Notes: generated by a model from the letters alone, not told the origin. A DNA stretch of 64,000 nucleotides from Bifidobacterium sp. ESL0784 (GCF_029433295.1 NZ_JAQTHV010000004.1:248001-312000); one strand, 5' to 3'; numbered from the stretch's first letter, positions 36,935 to 46,214 are shown. Translations and numbers: made by a program.

Positions 36935-38691
36935 GACAGGCGCAACCAACCGGAGCGGTAAAGGCATCGCACAATGTCCGCGTCTTCCACGCCTCCGCCC
37001 AACAGCAGCAAGGAGCTGCCGCCCACCTACGTGACCGGCATCCTATAAAAGCACGAAAAACCGGAAGACAAGCCGAACCCGAAACCATCGTTCCCGAAGA
37101 GATGAAGGCAGGAACCGAAGGCAACGCCAGCGGAAGCGGACCGGGTGATACCGGACTTGCAGACCATGCAGGCAGGAAAACCGAAGACGGTTCCAAGGGC
37201 AGGGAGAACGCCAAAACCGACAAAACCCGGAAGGCCGGCGACCGATTCTCCGACAAGCTCAAAGACACGGAAGCAGACGGGACAAACAGACGAAACAGAA
37301 AACTCCGAATCACCGATAGTCTGACAAGAGGCGCTTTGGCAAATAGTCGAACAGAGATGGGACGGAACGAGGGTAATCGGAACGACGGGGAAGATGCGTT
37401 CGAATCCCGGTCCCGCTCCGAAGCGGGACATGCCATCGCCACAGCGGCCGGAAAGACCATATACAACAAAGGACACTCGGTCAGGAACATAGGGAAGCCG
37501 GCAGGCAGCACAGCTGGAAAAGCCTCGAAAAGCGTCGCATCCACAAACAACGCTGTGCATACGGCTGGTTCGACGGCTGTCCGATCAGTGCAAGCCATCT
37601 ACCGCAGAGCCGTGCAAACGTTTGAATCCGTCAAAACAATGGCCGCCACGGCCGTGGCAGCACTGACGACCGCACCGGTGCTGGCCGGGGTACTCGCCGT
37701 AGCCATGATCGCCGCACTCATGCTTTCGCTGCTGATGCCGGCCACCGCCACCGCCTCCTGCGGATACGGCAGCGTGAAGGTCCCCGACCAGGCACAACCA
37801 TGGGTCGACGAAGCCGCCACCGCCAGCGGACTGGACAAGCCCCTGATCGCTGCGATCATGAGCCAGGAGAGCGGATTCAGACCCGATGCCTACGCCGATG
37901 ACAGCAACGGCGGCACGTGGGGCCTGCTGCAGATGAACCGCAGCGTATGGCGCGGCGTGCACCCGCAAGGTGCCGACCAGACACCACCCGAAGGCATCAC
38001 CGACCCCATGACCCACGCCCACTACGGCGGCACCTACCTGAAGAACCGCATGAACGGCGTCAAAGACCTCAAGGCCTCGCACCCCGGAGCCGCCTTCGCC
38101 CAGCTCAGTGACGAAGACGCGCTCATCATCGCCCACAACGCAGGGGAAGGCAACCTCATGAAATACCCCAGCATCCCGCAAAGCACCCAGAAATATCTTG
38201 AGAACGTGCATCGCATGACCGGCGGCGGCCAGAGCTGCAACGTCGACGAGGGTGCCACCGTCGGCAGGCTCAGCCCACCGCTGGTGATGAACTCGGACGG
38301 CTACCACGTCAACGTCGAAGCCACCGGCACCGACCAGTCATCAGCCACCTACGAGAGATTCCAATGCACCTGGTGGGCCTTCATCCGCCGCCGGCAGATC
38401 GGCAAACCCGTCGACCCCTACATGGGCAACGGCGGCTTCTGGGCCGACAAGGCCAGAAGCCTCGGCATGAGCGTCGGGGAAGGGCCGCGCCCCGGCGACG
38501 CCATCAGCTTCCGCCCCGGCGTACACGGCAGCAGCCCGGCCTATGGGCACGTGGCCATCGTCGAACAGGTCAACGACGACGGGTCCATCATCATCAGCCA
38601 GTCCGGCACCGGCTGGATGGCCGTAGTCATCGAGACCATAACCGTCCAACAATTGCAGGCAATGGGCGACGGCGTCATATTCATCCACTGA
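36931..38691 (+). CDS. VirB1-like cell-wall hydrolase with lytic transglycosylase and CHAP domains
   Basis: A 586-aa protein. The first 240 residues are polar and basic (cytoplasmic or linker), and a membrane helix spans about 245-272. A lytic transglycosylase domain follows, with catalytic Glu in IMSQESGFRPDAY, WGLLQMN and IIAHNAGEGN. The C-terminal CHAP domain has Cys in QCTWWAF (about 479) and His in YGHVAIVEQ (about 540). It opens peptidoglycan locally so the channel can cross the wall. The two-enzyme layout is the rule in Gram-positive conjugation. Confidence 0.88.
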   Translation: MRQAQPTGAVKASHNVRVFHASAQQQQGAAAHLRDRHPIKARKTGRQAEPETIVPEEMKAGTEGNASGSGPGDTGLADHAGRKTEDGSKGRENAKTDKTRKAGDRFSDKLKDTEADGTNRRNRKLRITDSLTRGALANSRTEMGRNEGNRNDGEDAFESRSRSEAGHAIATAAGKTIYNKGHSVRNIGKPAGSTAGKASKSVASTNNAVHTAGSTAVRSVQAIYRRAVQTFESVKTMAATAVAALTTAPVLAGVLAVAMIAALMLSLLMPATATASCGYGSVKVPDQAQPWVDEAATASGLDKPLIAAIMSQESGFRPDAYADDSNGGTWGLLQMNRSVWRGVHPQGADQTPPEGITDPMTHAHYGGTYLKNRMNGVKDLKASHPGAAFAQLSDEDALIIAHNAGEGNLMKYPSIPQSTQKYLENVHRMTGGGQSCNVDEGATVGRLSPPLVMNSDGYHVNVEATGTDQSSATYERFQCTWWAFIRRRQIGKPVDPYMGNGGFWADKARSLGMSVGEGPRPGDAISFRPGVHGSSPAYGHVAIVEQVNDDGSIIISQSGTGWMAVVIETITVQQLQAMGDGVIFIH

Positions 38692-38713
38692 GACGCAAGA
38701 GGGGAACAAGAGA

Positions 38714-39214
38714 ATGATCGACAGGAAACGAAAACTGGCGCTGGCGGCGCTCGGAATGTTCGTCGTGTTGGGCCTGTGTTTGATGGCCTTCTGGCCAACC
38801 AATATACAGAAACAGGAAACACGGCCGGCTCCAAACTCCATCAGCATCGACAAGCCGAAAACCGAAAACGGAAAGAAAAGTCATGCAGCCAGTGTTCTGA
38901 AACCGGAGCAGGTATGCGAGCAGGTCGCGCCCAAGGCCCTCGCCACCTATGTCACCGACGGCCCGGACCGATCAACAAAACTGCAGCAGTATTTCATCAA
39001 GGACGCGAAAGGCCTGGATATGCCGGTCTCGGACATCCAATCGCAACCGGCCCCGATCTTCACCGGCTACCTCGCCTTCGGCCGAGACAACGACACCGCC
39101 ATCTGCAACGTATGGACCGGTCTCGAAAGCCCATGGTGTCTTGTGTTCAGTTATCAAAGGTCTAATGGATGGAAAATCGCACTGGTTGAAGGGCCTTCAC
39201 AGGGGTTCAGATGA
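38714..39214 (+). CDS. Membrane-anchored accessory protein of the transfer operon
   Basis: A 166-aa protein with a short basic N-terminus, one membrane helix (about residues 7-27) and an outer domain containing VCEQVAPKALATYVTDG and WCLVFSYQRSNGWKIALVEG. GAGGGGAA precedes the ATG. It is the last gene of the plus-strand transfer operon. The outer domain might take the place of the VirB8/TcpC-like subunit, but I see no diagnostic motif. Confidence 0.5.
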   Translation: MIDRKRKLALAALGMFVVLGLCLMAFWPTNIQKQETRPAPNSISIDKPKTENGKKSHAASVLKPEQVCEQVAPKALATYVTDGPDRSTKLQQYFIKDAKGLDMPVSDIQSQPAPIFTGYLAFGRDNDTAICNVWTGLESPWCLVFSYQRSNGWKIALVEGPSQGFR

Positions 39215-39244
39215 TGGCTACTGTGTTTTTATGGCCTGTGGGTT

Positions 39245-40117
39245 CTATTCCTGGCCGTCAAGCTGGTTTTTGAGTTTGTGACGTGGAGCGTGGGCGAGAT
39301 TGGTGTCGATGATGATGTGGCCGTTGTCCGTATTCTGCGGTGCGGAACTGTTGCTTGTTGTTACGGAACCATAGGTAGCCGGGGTTTCTGCAGGCATGGT
39401 CGCACCACTTCCATGGTGTGCTGGCCTGCCGTGACGATAGTCGTCCATCATGGCTTTTTGCAGCATCTGCGCGCTGGGCGGAGTCCAGGTCAATGCGTTC
39501 GCGCCTGCGTTGATGGTGGCGCGTACTGAGCCCGGGTCGCCTCCTGAGCTTGCGATCAAGGGGATGTTGGGATACCTTTCCTTGATGCGGGCGACAATTT
39601 CTGGTGTGTTCCGTCCTGCGGCGACGTTGATGATCCGTGCTCCGGCTTCGATTTTCCGGTCGACGGTCTCGTCGTCATCGAGGACGGTCGCTACTACGGG
39701 TATGTGAACAATTGACGCAACCTTGTTTACCATGTCCGCATCGATGGGCGCATTGACCACGACTCCGGCCACGCCCTGCATTTCGGCGAACACCGCCAGT
39801 TCGGCCACACGTGGGCCGGAAGTGGTGCCGCCGCCGACTCCAACGAAGACCGGTGCCTGGGCTACCGAAAGGATGGCCTGGTTGATCACAGGCTGGCCGG
39901 TGAACGGGTAGACCGCGAGAATGGCGTCTGCGTTCGTGTTGTGGATGACGGCGGCGTCGGTGGTGTAGGCGAACGAACGTAGCCGTTTGCCTTGCAGCAG
40001 TATGCCTGATGCATCCTCCATCTCGACCGGGATGCGGGCTTCCGGGGAGCTTAGCGGATTTTCAATGGGGATGGCGATGAAAGGATTGGCGAGTTCTTTG
40101 CTTGTTTTTTCGCTCAA
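39245..40117 (-). CDS. TIM-barrel-like protein (putative enzyme) in the efflux cassette
   Basis: A 290-aa protein whose central part alternates strands and helices with glycine-rich turns (VFVGVGGGTTSGPRVAELA, GVVVNAPIDADM, IPVVATVLDDDE, ARIINVAAGR, PLIASSGGD). This is the pattern of a phosphate-binding (beta/alpha)8 barrel. The last 50 residues are polar and disordered. The reaction is unknown. The start is TTG 40117 after AAGGA. It follows the TetR gene by 23 bp and is likely cotranscribed with it, so it may handle a compound related to the efflux substrate. Confidence 0.5.
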   Translation of the reverse strand: MSEKTSKELANPFIAIPIENPLSSPEARIPVEMEDASGILLQGKRLRSFAYTTDAAVIHNTNADAILAVYPFTGQPVINQAILSVAQAPVFVGVGGGTTSGPRVAELAVFAEMQGVAGVVVNAPIDADMVNKVASIVHIPVVATVLDDDETVDRKIEAGARIINVAAGRNTPEIVARIKERYPNIPLIASSGGDPGSVRATINAGANALTWTPPSAQMLQKAMMDDYRHGRPAHHGSGATMPAETPATYGSVTTSNSSAPQNTDNGHIIIDTNLAHAPRHKLKNQLDGQE

Positions 40118-40140
40118 TGTTCGGGTCCTTCTTCATTGCT

Positions 40141-40857
40141 TCATTTGTTCTTTGATGTGCGTTCTGCCTGTTGGCATCGTTTTGGGCTGACGGGACATGG
40201 CCTGGATCCTTCTTGGTCCTCTTGATTCGCATGGGCAGGGAAGAGGTCGGGCCTTGATTGGTATGCGTAAATGACGGGCATGAAGACGTCGTCGACGATG
40301 AAGTCGATGTCGGCTTCGTTCGGGCGGCGGCCGCTGGCCATGATGCCGGTGCAGAGCAGGTTGACCGGCAGCGCGGCCACGCGTTCGGGCAGGTCGACGG
40401 TCAGTTCGCCCCGGCCGTGTGCGCGCTTCAATATCTTTTTCATGCTGGGGCCTGAGTGCGCATTGGCCTGTGCGTGCAGCCCGCCGGTGTTGTTTTCGCT
40501 CGTCTCATGTTCGCCGCCCATATATAGAGGTCTCAGCGAAGTGAGCGCCACGATGGTGTCGAGCCGTTTGTCGCTCGCCTCGCGGAGCAGCGCCTTCACG
40601 TCGCCGGGCAGGGAGCCGGTGTCGGAAGCCTGCAGGGGGCAGAGTTTCAGCCTTCGGCGCAGTGCCGCCGCGAACAGGCCTTCCCGTGTTGGCCAGCGCC
40701 GGTACAGCACGGTCTTGGAGGAGTGGGCGCGTGCGGCGACGGCCTCGTAATTGAAGCCGTGCATGCCCTTGTCGGCTATCTGCTCCCACGCCGCGTCAAG
40801 CAGCGCGTCCTCGAGCTCCCCGCCCCGACGGCGCGTGGCCGTAGTGTGATTCGGCAT
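40141..40857 (-). CDS. TetR-family repressor
   Basis: A 238-aa protein with an N-terminal TetR HTH (LLDAAWEQIADKGMHGFNYEAVAARAHSS then KTVLYRRW) and a helical ligand domain. It is divergent from the DHA2 efflux gene across two matching operators (40878-40948), so it very likely represses both. The C-terminus is basic and polar. Confidence 0.85.
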   Translation of the reverse strand: MPNHTTATRRRGGELEDALLDAAWEQIADKGMHGFNYEAVAARAHSSKTVLYRRWPTREGLFAAALRRRLKLCPLQASDTGSLPGDVKALLREASDKRLDTIVALTSLRPLYMGGEHETSENNTGGLHAQANAHSGPSMKKILKRAHGRGELTVDLPERVAALPVNLLCTGIMASGRRPNEADIDFIVDDVFMPVIYAYQSRPDLFPAHANQEDQEGSRPCPVSPKRCQQAERTSKNK

Positions 40858-40877
40858 ACAAAACCGCCTTTCCTTTC

Positions 40878-40948
40878 AAGATACGGTTGCGTATCTTATC
40901 CATGACGGTTACTATACTCTCCGTAAGTAAGATACGCAACCGTATCTA
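40878..40948. promoter_or_regulatory. Twin TetR operators between divergent promoters
   Basis: AAGATACGGTTGCGTATCTT (40878-40897) is AAGATACG and CGTATCTT around GTTG. AAGATACGCAACCGTATCTA (40929-40948) is the same site with spacer CAAC, so the two also form an inverted pair. TATACT at 40913-40918 is a plus-strand -10 candidate, and TATAGT overlaps it on the minus strand. Confidence 0.8.
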
Positions 40949-41010
40949 AACGTTTGGTGAAAAGAACGGCATCGCGTATGGAAAAACATCAATCATTGGA
41001 GGAATGCACG

Positions 41011-42465
41011 GTGAGTGCAGAACCACAAAACAAACCGCAGAAACTGCAGGGGACCGGCCTGCTGATGACCGCCCTCATCCTGGGCGTGTTCATGCCCGGC
41101 ATGAACTCGACCATCGTCTCGATCGGCCTCAACAACATGATCGGCCAGTTCCACACCACCATGGCCATGGTGCAGTGGGTGTCGACCGCCTACCTGCTCG
41201 CCCAGGCCGTGGCCACCCCGATCGTCGGCTGGGCCCAGGCCCGGTTCGGCAACAAGACGTCATGGATCGCGGGACTGGTGATCTTCCTGATCGGTTCCAT
41301 CGGCGCCGGCTTCGCGTGGAACATCGGCTCGCTGATATTCTTCCGCTTCGTCCAGGGCTTCTCCGCAGGCATCTCGATGCCGCTCATGCAGACGCTGCTC
41401 GTCCAGGAGGCCAAGAGCCAGGGCATCGAATCGTTCGGCACCCTCATGTCCACCATCTCCCTGCCGCTTTCGGTCGCCCCGATCCTCGGCCCGGTGCTCG
41501 GCGGCCTCATCCTCAACTGGATGAGCTGGAAATGGCTCTTCTGGATCAACGTCCCGTTCACCGTCGTCGCCATCATCCTGGCGTTCCCCGCCTTCCACGA
41601 CAGCGGCGAACGCAAGGCGTCCAAACGCAGCCTCGACATCGTCGGCCTGGTATCGTCCGCGGTCGGCCTCGCCGGACTGCTCCTCGGCCTGACCGACGTC
41701 TCCCAGGAAGCCAGCTTCAACCGCAAGGACGTCATCGTCCCGCTCGTCGTCGGCGTGCTGCTGCTCGTCTTCTTCGTGCTCTGGCCGCGCACCCGCGACA
41801 GCGAACGCACCCTGATCGACATCAAACTGCTGCGCCACCGCTCCGTCTGGTCCTCGTCCGTCGCCTCCATCGCCATGGGCATGACCATCTACTCCGCCCA
41901 GTTCCTCCTGCCGATCTACTGGCAGGTCCTGCGCCACGAATCCGTCCTCAACGCGGCCCTGCTGCTCGTGCCCCAAGGCGTCGGCTCGCTGATCAGCCGG
42001 GTCATCGCCGGCAACCTGAGCGACAAGTACGGCAACCGCCCGGTCGCCGTCGCCGGCTTCCTCCTGAGCGCCCTGACCACCGTCCCGTTCTGCTTCGCGG
42101 GACTGAACACCAACCTCGTCCTGCTCTCGGTCCTGCTGCTCATCCGCGGCATCGCCGTCGGCATCGTCGGCATCCCGGTCGGATCCGCCGGCTACATCGG
42201 CATCAGCTCCAAGGACACCCCCAACGTCTCCATCATCACCAAGGTCTTCCAGCAGGTCGGCATGTGCGTCGGCACCGCCGTCGTGGCCGTGCTCCTCCAG
42301 GCCATCGCCACCATGCCGGGCCAGACCCCGCTGAGCGCCTTCCGCTGGGCGTTCGCCGGCATCGTCATCATGACCCTCGTCGGCACCGTCTCCTCCATCT
42401 GGCTGCCCTCCGCACCCAAGGCCGAAGACCGCATGGAAGTCGTCGACGTCGAACCCGAGGAATAG
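41011..42465 (+). CDS. DHA2-family MFS drug efflux transporter
   Basis: From GTG 41011 (GGAGG eight bases upstream) this is a 484-aa, 14-TM transporter. MNSTIVSIGLNNM in TM1, WVSTAYLLAQAVATPIVGW and the motif-C-like GPVLGGLILNWMSWKWLFWINVP are DHA2 (EmrB/QacA-type) signatures. It would export amphipathic drugs or other toxic compounds using protons. Earlier starts at 40954 and 40978 lack ribosome sites and overlap the second operator. Regulation by the divergent TetR is strongly suggested. Confidence 0.87.
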   Translation: MSAEPQNKPQKLQGTGLLMTALILGVFMPGMNSTIVSIGLNNMIGQFHTTMAMVQWVSTAYLLAQAVATPIVGWAQARFGNKTSWIAGLVIFLIGSIGAGFAWNIGSLIFFRFVQGFSAGISMPLMQTLLVQEAKSQGIESFGTLMSTISLPLSVAPILGPVLGGLILNWMSWKWLFWINVPFTVVAIILAFPAFHDSGERKASKRSLDIVGLVSSAVGLAGLLLGLTDVSQEASFNRKDVIVPLVVGVLLLVFFVLWPRTRDSERTLIDIKLLRHRSVWSSSVASIAMGMTIYSAQFLLPIYWQVLRHESVLNAALLLVPQGVGSLISRVIAGNLSDKYGNRPVAVAGFLLSALTTVPFCFAGLNTNLVLLSVLLLIRGIAVGIVGIPVGSAGYIGISSKDTPNVSIITKVFQQVGMCVGTAVVAVLLQAIATMPGQTPLSAFRWAFAGIVIMTLVGTVSSIWLPSAPKAEDRMEVVDVEPEE

Positions 42466-42505
42466 CCGGGAACGATTCGAATTTTAAGACTTCGTCCTTC
42501 CCCTG

Positions 42506-42548
42506 ACAGCCGGTGTATTTGTGCATATCGCATGAATACACCGGCTGT
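42506..42548. terminator. Bidirectional terminator between the efflux and virD4 genes
   Basis: ACAGCCGGTGTATT and AATACACCGGCTGT form a perfect 14-bp stem with a 15-base loop. It lies between convergent genes. Confidence 0.75.
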
Positions 42549-42555
42549 TTGGGAT

Positions 42556-44265
42556 TTATTTGAGTATTTGCTTCTTTGACAGGAATGGCCGTACTCCTCG
42601 TAGTAGGTAGATGCATTGGTCGGTGGGGAGTCTTCCGAGTTCGTCGCGGTCGAGGAGGGCGCGCTGGTTCTTGCGTATGGAGGTGCTGTGGCTGCCGTTG
42701 GTGCCTTTGCTTTCGCTGGTTTCGATGATGTCGATGGTCTGGTTGCCGAGGCGTTCGGATATGTATTCGGTGGTGCTTTTCTCGTTGCCGCCGAGGAAGA
42801 GTTGGCTGTCGCAGTTGCCGGCGATGGTCTCCCAGTCGTCCTTGTACAGGGCTTTGCCCTGGCTGTAGGTCTGCAGGATGATGCTCATGCTGATGCGGCG
42901 GCTTCTGATGGTGGAGATAAGCCGGGTGAGGTTGGGTATTTTGCCGATGTTGGCGAACTCGTCGAGCATGCAGTGCACGTCGCGTCCGAGCGTGCCGTCG
43001 GAGCTGCTGTCGGCCTTGCGGATGAGGGTCTCGAAGAGGCTTTGGTAGAAGACGGCGGCGAGGAAGCCGAACGTGCCGTCGGTGTCGCTGGTCTCTAAGT
43101 AGACGACTCGCCTGCCCTCGTCGAGGCTGGTGAGGTCGAGCTGGTCGTGGTCGAGGATGTCGCGGACCTGTCGGACCTGCAGGGGTGCGAGGCGTACGCC
43201 GAGGCTGATGATGATGCTTTTCTTGGTTTCGCCGGCTCCTTGGGTGAAGGTGCGGTATTGGGTGCAGGCGAAGGCGAGCCCGTCGAGCATCCTGAGGGTC
43301 TCGCGGTCGTATTGCTCGGGGTGCTGGCGTGCGTTTTCGGCCTCGGTGTGGGCTTCGGCGAATTGGGCGTCGATGATGGATTCCCGGGTCTCGTCCTCTT
43401 CGCTGGCTTGCATCAGAGAGACCATGTCGACGGCCTTGGTCAGGCTCATGTTGTCGCGTACGGTGCCGTCGGGGTCGGTGGTGGTGCCGTCCTCGGTGTA
43501 GTAGACCCAAGCGATGAGCGCGGTCAGCAGGGCGCGTTCGGCGCGTTCCCAGAACCCGTCGCTGTCTTTCCTGTCGCCGGTGGTGTTGGTGATGATGTTG
43601 TCGACCAGCCGCAGAATCGACGGCTCGGGCTCCACGGGGTCGAGGTAGCGCATGGGGTTGAAACCATCTGACTGGTCCAGGTGGATCAGGTCGAGCGTGC
43701 GGGTCTCATAGCCGTGGTCGCGCATGGCCTGTTCGGTGTCGCGTTTCAGTTCGCCTTTCGGGTCGGTGCATGCGAAGTTCATGTCGGCGGTCAGCAGGTT
43801 GGGTTTCACGTAGCTGCGGGTCTTGCCCGAGCCGGAGGAGCCGAGCACCAGCACGTTGAGGTTGCGCTGGGTCCTGCGGGTGTCGAGGCTGAGCCGTTCC
43901 GTACGGGTGAAGGTGAGGTTGCGTTCGGGTTGCCGGTCGGTGAACGGGGCGATGTCTCGGGGCGTGCCCCATTTGGCGCTGCCGTGCTCCTCGCCGGGGC
44001 GTGTGGCCAGACGGGTGGAGGCGTGATAGGCCCATGCCAGCAGCCCGAGCCCGCAGAACGCCAGCCCGCAGAGCAGGTCGGCCCTGTCAACGCTGAAGTG
44101 CAGGGGGTGCTGCAGGTCGAGCCAGAACCGGTCGGCCGCATCCACCCAGGTCATGCCGCCTGCCAGATCGGTGCGTACCTGCCATCCAGTCTTGTCGCCC
44201 AGCCAGAACAGCAGGCCCATGCCCGCCATGGTGGCGAGGATGGTGCGTAGCGTTCTGCTTGTCAT
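42556..44265 (-). CDS. VirD4/TraG-type coupling protein
   Basis: A 569-aa protein with two N-terminal membrane helices (about 7-22 and 62-80), HGSAKWGT (typical of TraG/VirD4), Walker A GSSGSGKT (142-149), FACTDPKGEL and Walker B CMLDEFANIGKIPNL. It brings the relaxase-DNA complex to the secretion channel. The C-terminal all-alpha specificity region ends soon after the ATPase core. The start overlaps the upstream stop (ATGA), so it ends the mobilisation operon. Confidence 0.92.
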   Translation of the reverse strand: MTSRTLRTILATMAGMGLLFWLGDKTGWQVRTDLAGGMTWVDAADRFWLDLQHPLHFSVDRADLLCGLAFCGLGLLAWAYHASTRLATRPGEEHGSAKWGTPRDIAPFTDRQPERNLTFTRTERLSLDTRRTQRNLNVLVLGSSGSGKTRSYVKPNLLTADMNFACTDPKGELKRDTEQAMRDHGYETRTLDLIHLDQSDGFNPMRYLDPVEPEPSILRLVDNIITNTTGDRKDSDGFWERAERALLTALIAWVYYTEDGTTTDPDGTVRDNMSLTKAVDMVSLMQASEEDETRESIIDAQFAEAHTEAENARQHPEQYDRETLRMLDGLAFACTQYRTFTQGAGETKKSIIISLGVRLAPLQVRQVRDILDHDQLDLTSLDEGRRVVYLETSDTDGTFGFLAAVFYQSLFETLIRKADSSSDGTLGRDVHCMLDEFANIGKIPNLTRLISTIRSRRISMSIILQTYSQGKALYKDDWETIAGNCDSQLFLGGNEKSTTEYISERLGNQTIDIIETSESKGTNGSHSTSIRKNQRALLDRDELGRLPTDQCIYLLRGVRPFLSKKQILK

Positions 44266-44645
44266 CGTTGCCTGCCTTGGTTGTGGTTGACTCGTTTTCT
44301 TGCACGTTCGAGGATGGCCGTGATGGTGCCTCCGCGATCGAACCTTATCGTTTCCCGCCCGCTGTTGTCATTGGTCGCTTCGTCGGAGGAATCGTATGGC
44401 TTATCGACAGGCGTCCTGCCGGCGGCTTCCAGCCATTCGTCCAATACAGTGCGCATATCCTCGTCCGTGTCTGTGGGGTCGGTATTGTTTTCTGGGATGG
44501 GGAGGATCCATGTCATGCGCCCGTTTTGAGCCGCCCTGCGTCCGGGGCCGTATATCTTTGTGACGAGACGGCCTGCAGGGGAGTCCGGGTCGACGCCATC
44601 GGTTGGCTGGCATCCTGTGGGCATGGTGTTATTGCCGGTCGGCAC
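44262..44645 (-). CDS. Unknown small protein of the mobilisation operon
   Basis: A 127-aa, polar protein with an acidic middle (DPTDTDEDMRTVLDEWLEAAG) and a basic C-terminus (ILERARKRVNHNQGRQR). GTG 44645 has AGGCTGG upstream and overlaps the preceding gene by 17 bases; ATG 44624 is possible. I do not recognise it. Tight overlap with virD4 suggests a role with DNA transfer. Confidence 0.5.
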   Translation of the reverse strand: MPTGNNTMPTGCQPTDGVDPDSPAGRLVTKIYGPGRRAAQNGRMTWILPIPENNTDPTDTDEDMRTVLDEWLEAAGRTPVDKPYDSSDEATNDNSGRETIRFDRGGTITAILERARKRVNHNQGRQR

Positions 44646-44964
44646 CGTGCCAGCCTATCGATGTGTGTGCGCACACTGTGCCCGCGGTGATGTGTCCGTC
44701 CCCGGTGTCGTCGTGGAAGGCGCCGTTGATGACCAGCCAGTCGCCCCGCCTGCTTTCCGAGGCTTTCAGATAGGGCACGGCCTGGCCGCGTGCCTCGACG
44801 CGCAACGCCAGCATGCCGTCGGCGTGCAACGGCACCCGCAGGGTAAATACTGCGACCGGCCCCTTGCGGTCCTCGGCATATATGATGTCCTCGGCCAGCA
44901 TGCCTTCGGCCCACACCTCGGCGGCCTCGCCGTCCATATCTTCGATGGCTCGCATGTCGGTCAT
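44629..44964 (-). CDS. Small protein with possible OB-fold (SSB-like)
   Basis: A 111-aa protein with alternating strands: VAVFTLRVPLHADGMLALRV, then AVPYLKASESRRGDWLVINGAF. The last of these resembles the L45 region of single-stranded DNA-binding OB-folds. The match is weak and its length is short for SSB. The ATG overlaps the upstream stop (ATGA). An ssDNA-binding helper would fit the operon. Confidence 0.45.
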   Translation of the reverse strand: MTDMRAIEDMDGEAAEVWAEGMLAEDIIYAEDRKGPVAVFTLRVPLHADGMLALRVEARGQAVPYLKASESRRGDWLVINGAFHDDTGDGHITAGTVCAHTSIGWHGADRQ

Positions 44965-45563
44965 CCTCTGGCCCGTGGACGTGTGGGGGCGTGGCGGGCG
45001 GCCGTGGCGCTGTTGGTTCTGCCGTCGGCGCGATGCCGGATTCGTTCGAGCACCGTGTTCCTGTCATCTACCGCATGAGGCTCCTGCTGTCCGGTGCTGT
45101 CGCCGAACTTGTAGCCGTCATGCCCATGGACGCGGTAAGAGCCGTCGTTGACGATTTTGACAGCGTCGAACGAGCAACCGAACTGCCGGTTGATGTAATC
45201 CAGCAGGCCTTGGCTGGTGTAGGGGAACTCGCCTAGGTTTACGGGCCTGCCGGCATGTTGCTGTTGGGGCAGCCGACGCTGGTTGATGTCGTCATGCCGC
45301 CCGGTGATCTCGAAGGCGAAGTCGGTCGACCCGTAGTCCTCCCACGGGATGCCGGCGAACGCCTTGCGATACCGGTCGCCCTTGGGCGGCTTCGATATGC
45401 CCTGCGCCTCGAAGTAGATCCGTTTCCCCGCGTCGTTCGTGAACGCCGTGCGTATCCGGCAGTTCGACAGCCCGCCACGCGGCACCGTGCCCGCGCCCTC
45501 CAACAGAAGCGTGCCCCTGCCCGGCATTCTCTCGGTTCTTGTATCCTGGTCTGTTTCGCTCAT
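44961..45563 (-). CDS. Unknown conserved-looking protein of the mobilisation operon
   Basis: A 200-aa protein with NCRIRTAFTNDAGKRIYFEAQG, an aromatic WEDYGSTDFAFEITG and QGLLDYINRQFGCSFDAVKIVNDG, ending in an Arg-rich tail. I do not recognise the family. ATGA overlaps on both sides show coupled translation with its neighbours. Confidence 0.5.
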   Translation of the reverse strand: MSETDQDTRTERMPGRGTLLLEGAGTVPRGGLSNCRIRTAFTNDAGKRIYFEAQGISKPPKGDRYRKAFAGIPWEDYGSTDFAFEITGRHDDINQRRLPQQQHAGRPVNLGEFPYTSQGLLDYINRQFGCSFDAVKIVNDGSYRVHGHDGYKFGDSTGQQEPHAVDDRNTVLERIRHRADGRTNSATAARHAPTRPRARG

Positions 45564-46204
45564 CTGCGCATCCTCCTCGTGGACGCCGCCATGTTGGTTT
45601 CGTGCCGGCTGCTACAGTTTTCCGGATTGTCGCGTGTCGTTCGTTCTGTGGCCGTTGCGTCATGGTTGCTGGCCGGTTTGGGGTATTCGGCGAGGGGTTC
45701 GAAGGGTTCGCCGCCGGCGGTGCGGGGCACGCCGTCACCGACGAACTCGCCCCTGCGTGCATCCACATCCATGACGGCCGCCATATCCCTGGTGTTGTGC
45801 CGTTCGGCCATGCGTCTGGCATAGTCGTCGCGTTCCCGTCGTATCGCCCGGCACAGGTCCCACGGGTCGTTGACGCGCATGGTCTGCCGCGCCGGCCCGG
45901 CCCCGCGCCACAGCTCGATCGGCCTGCCCGGCATGAAACGCACCGTCACCGGCCTCCCGGCCTCCTTCTGCCCGCGTGCTCGCCGGTTCATGAACGCATC
46001 GACCTGCCAGCCGCCCGCCTCAAGCCCGTGCAGCATCGTGCCCTCCGGGATTGAGACCCGCATCATCGAAAACTCCCTGCCGTCCCGAGTCCGATGCGTG
46101 TACGGGTGCACGAACCCGTTCGGCAGACTCACACCCGGCCACACCTCGCGCCGTACCGGTTTCGACGTCCCGACGTGCCCGATATTCTCGTCGCCTGATT
46201 CCAT
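45560..46204 (-). CDS. Unknown protein of the mobilisation operon
   Basis: A 214-aa protein. The middle has MMRVSIPEGTMLHGLEAGGWQ and VTVRFMPGRPIELWRG, with an Arg-rich helix DLCRAIRRERDDYARRMAERH that could contact nucleic acid. The C-terminal 60 residues are low complexity. GGAG precedes the ATG. No family is recognised. Confidence 0.5.
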   Translation of the reverse strand: MESGDENIGHVGTSKPVRREVWPGVSLPNGFVHPYTHRTRDGREFSMMRVSIPEGTMLHGLEAGGWQVDAFMNRRARGQKEAGRPVTVRFMPGRPIELWRGAGPARQTMRVNDPWDLCRAIRRERDDYARRMAERHNTRDMAAVMDVDARRGEFVGDGVPRTAGGEPFEPLAEYPKPASNHDATATERTTRDNPENCSSRHETNMAASTRRMRR

Positions 46205-46214
46205 GTCTGTTCTC

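Noticed and set aside
41004-42506. 500-residue alternative frame over the DHA2 transporter
   Set aside because: The product is Arg/His/Pro-rich and lacks hydrophobic helices. The other frame gives a canonical 14-TM protein with a GGAGG site.
42390-43510. 380-residue alternative minus-strand frame over virD4
   Set aside because: Low-complexity Arg/His/Pro composition, while the proper frame has Walker motifs.
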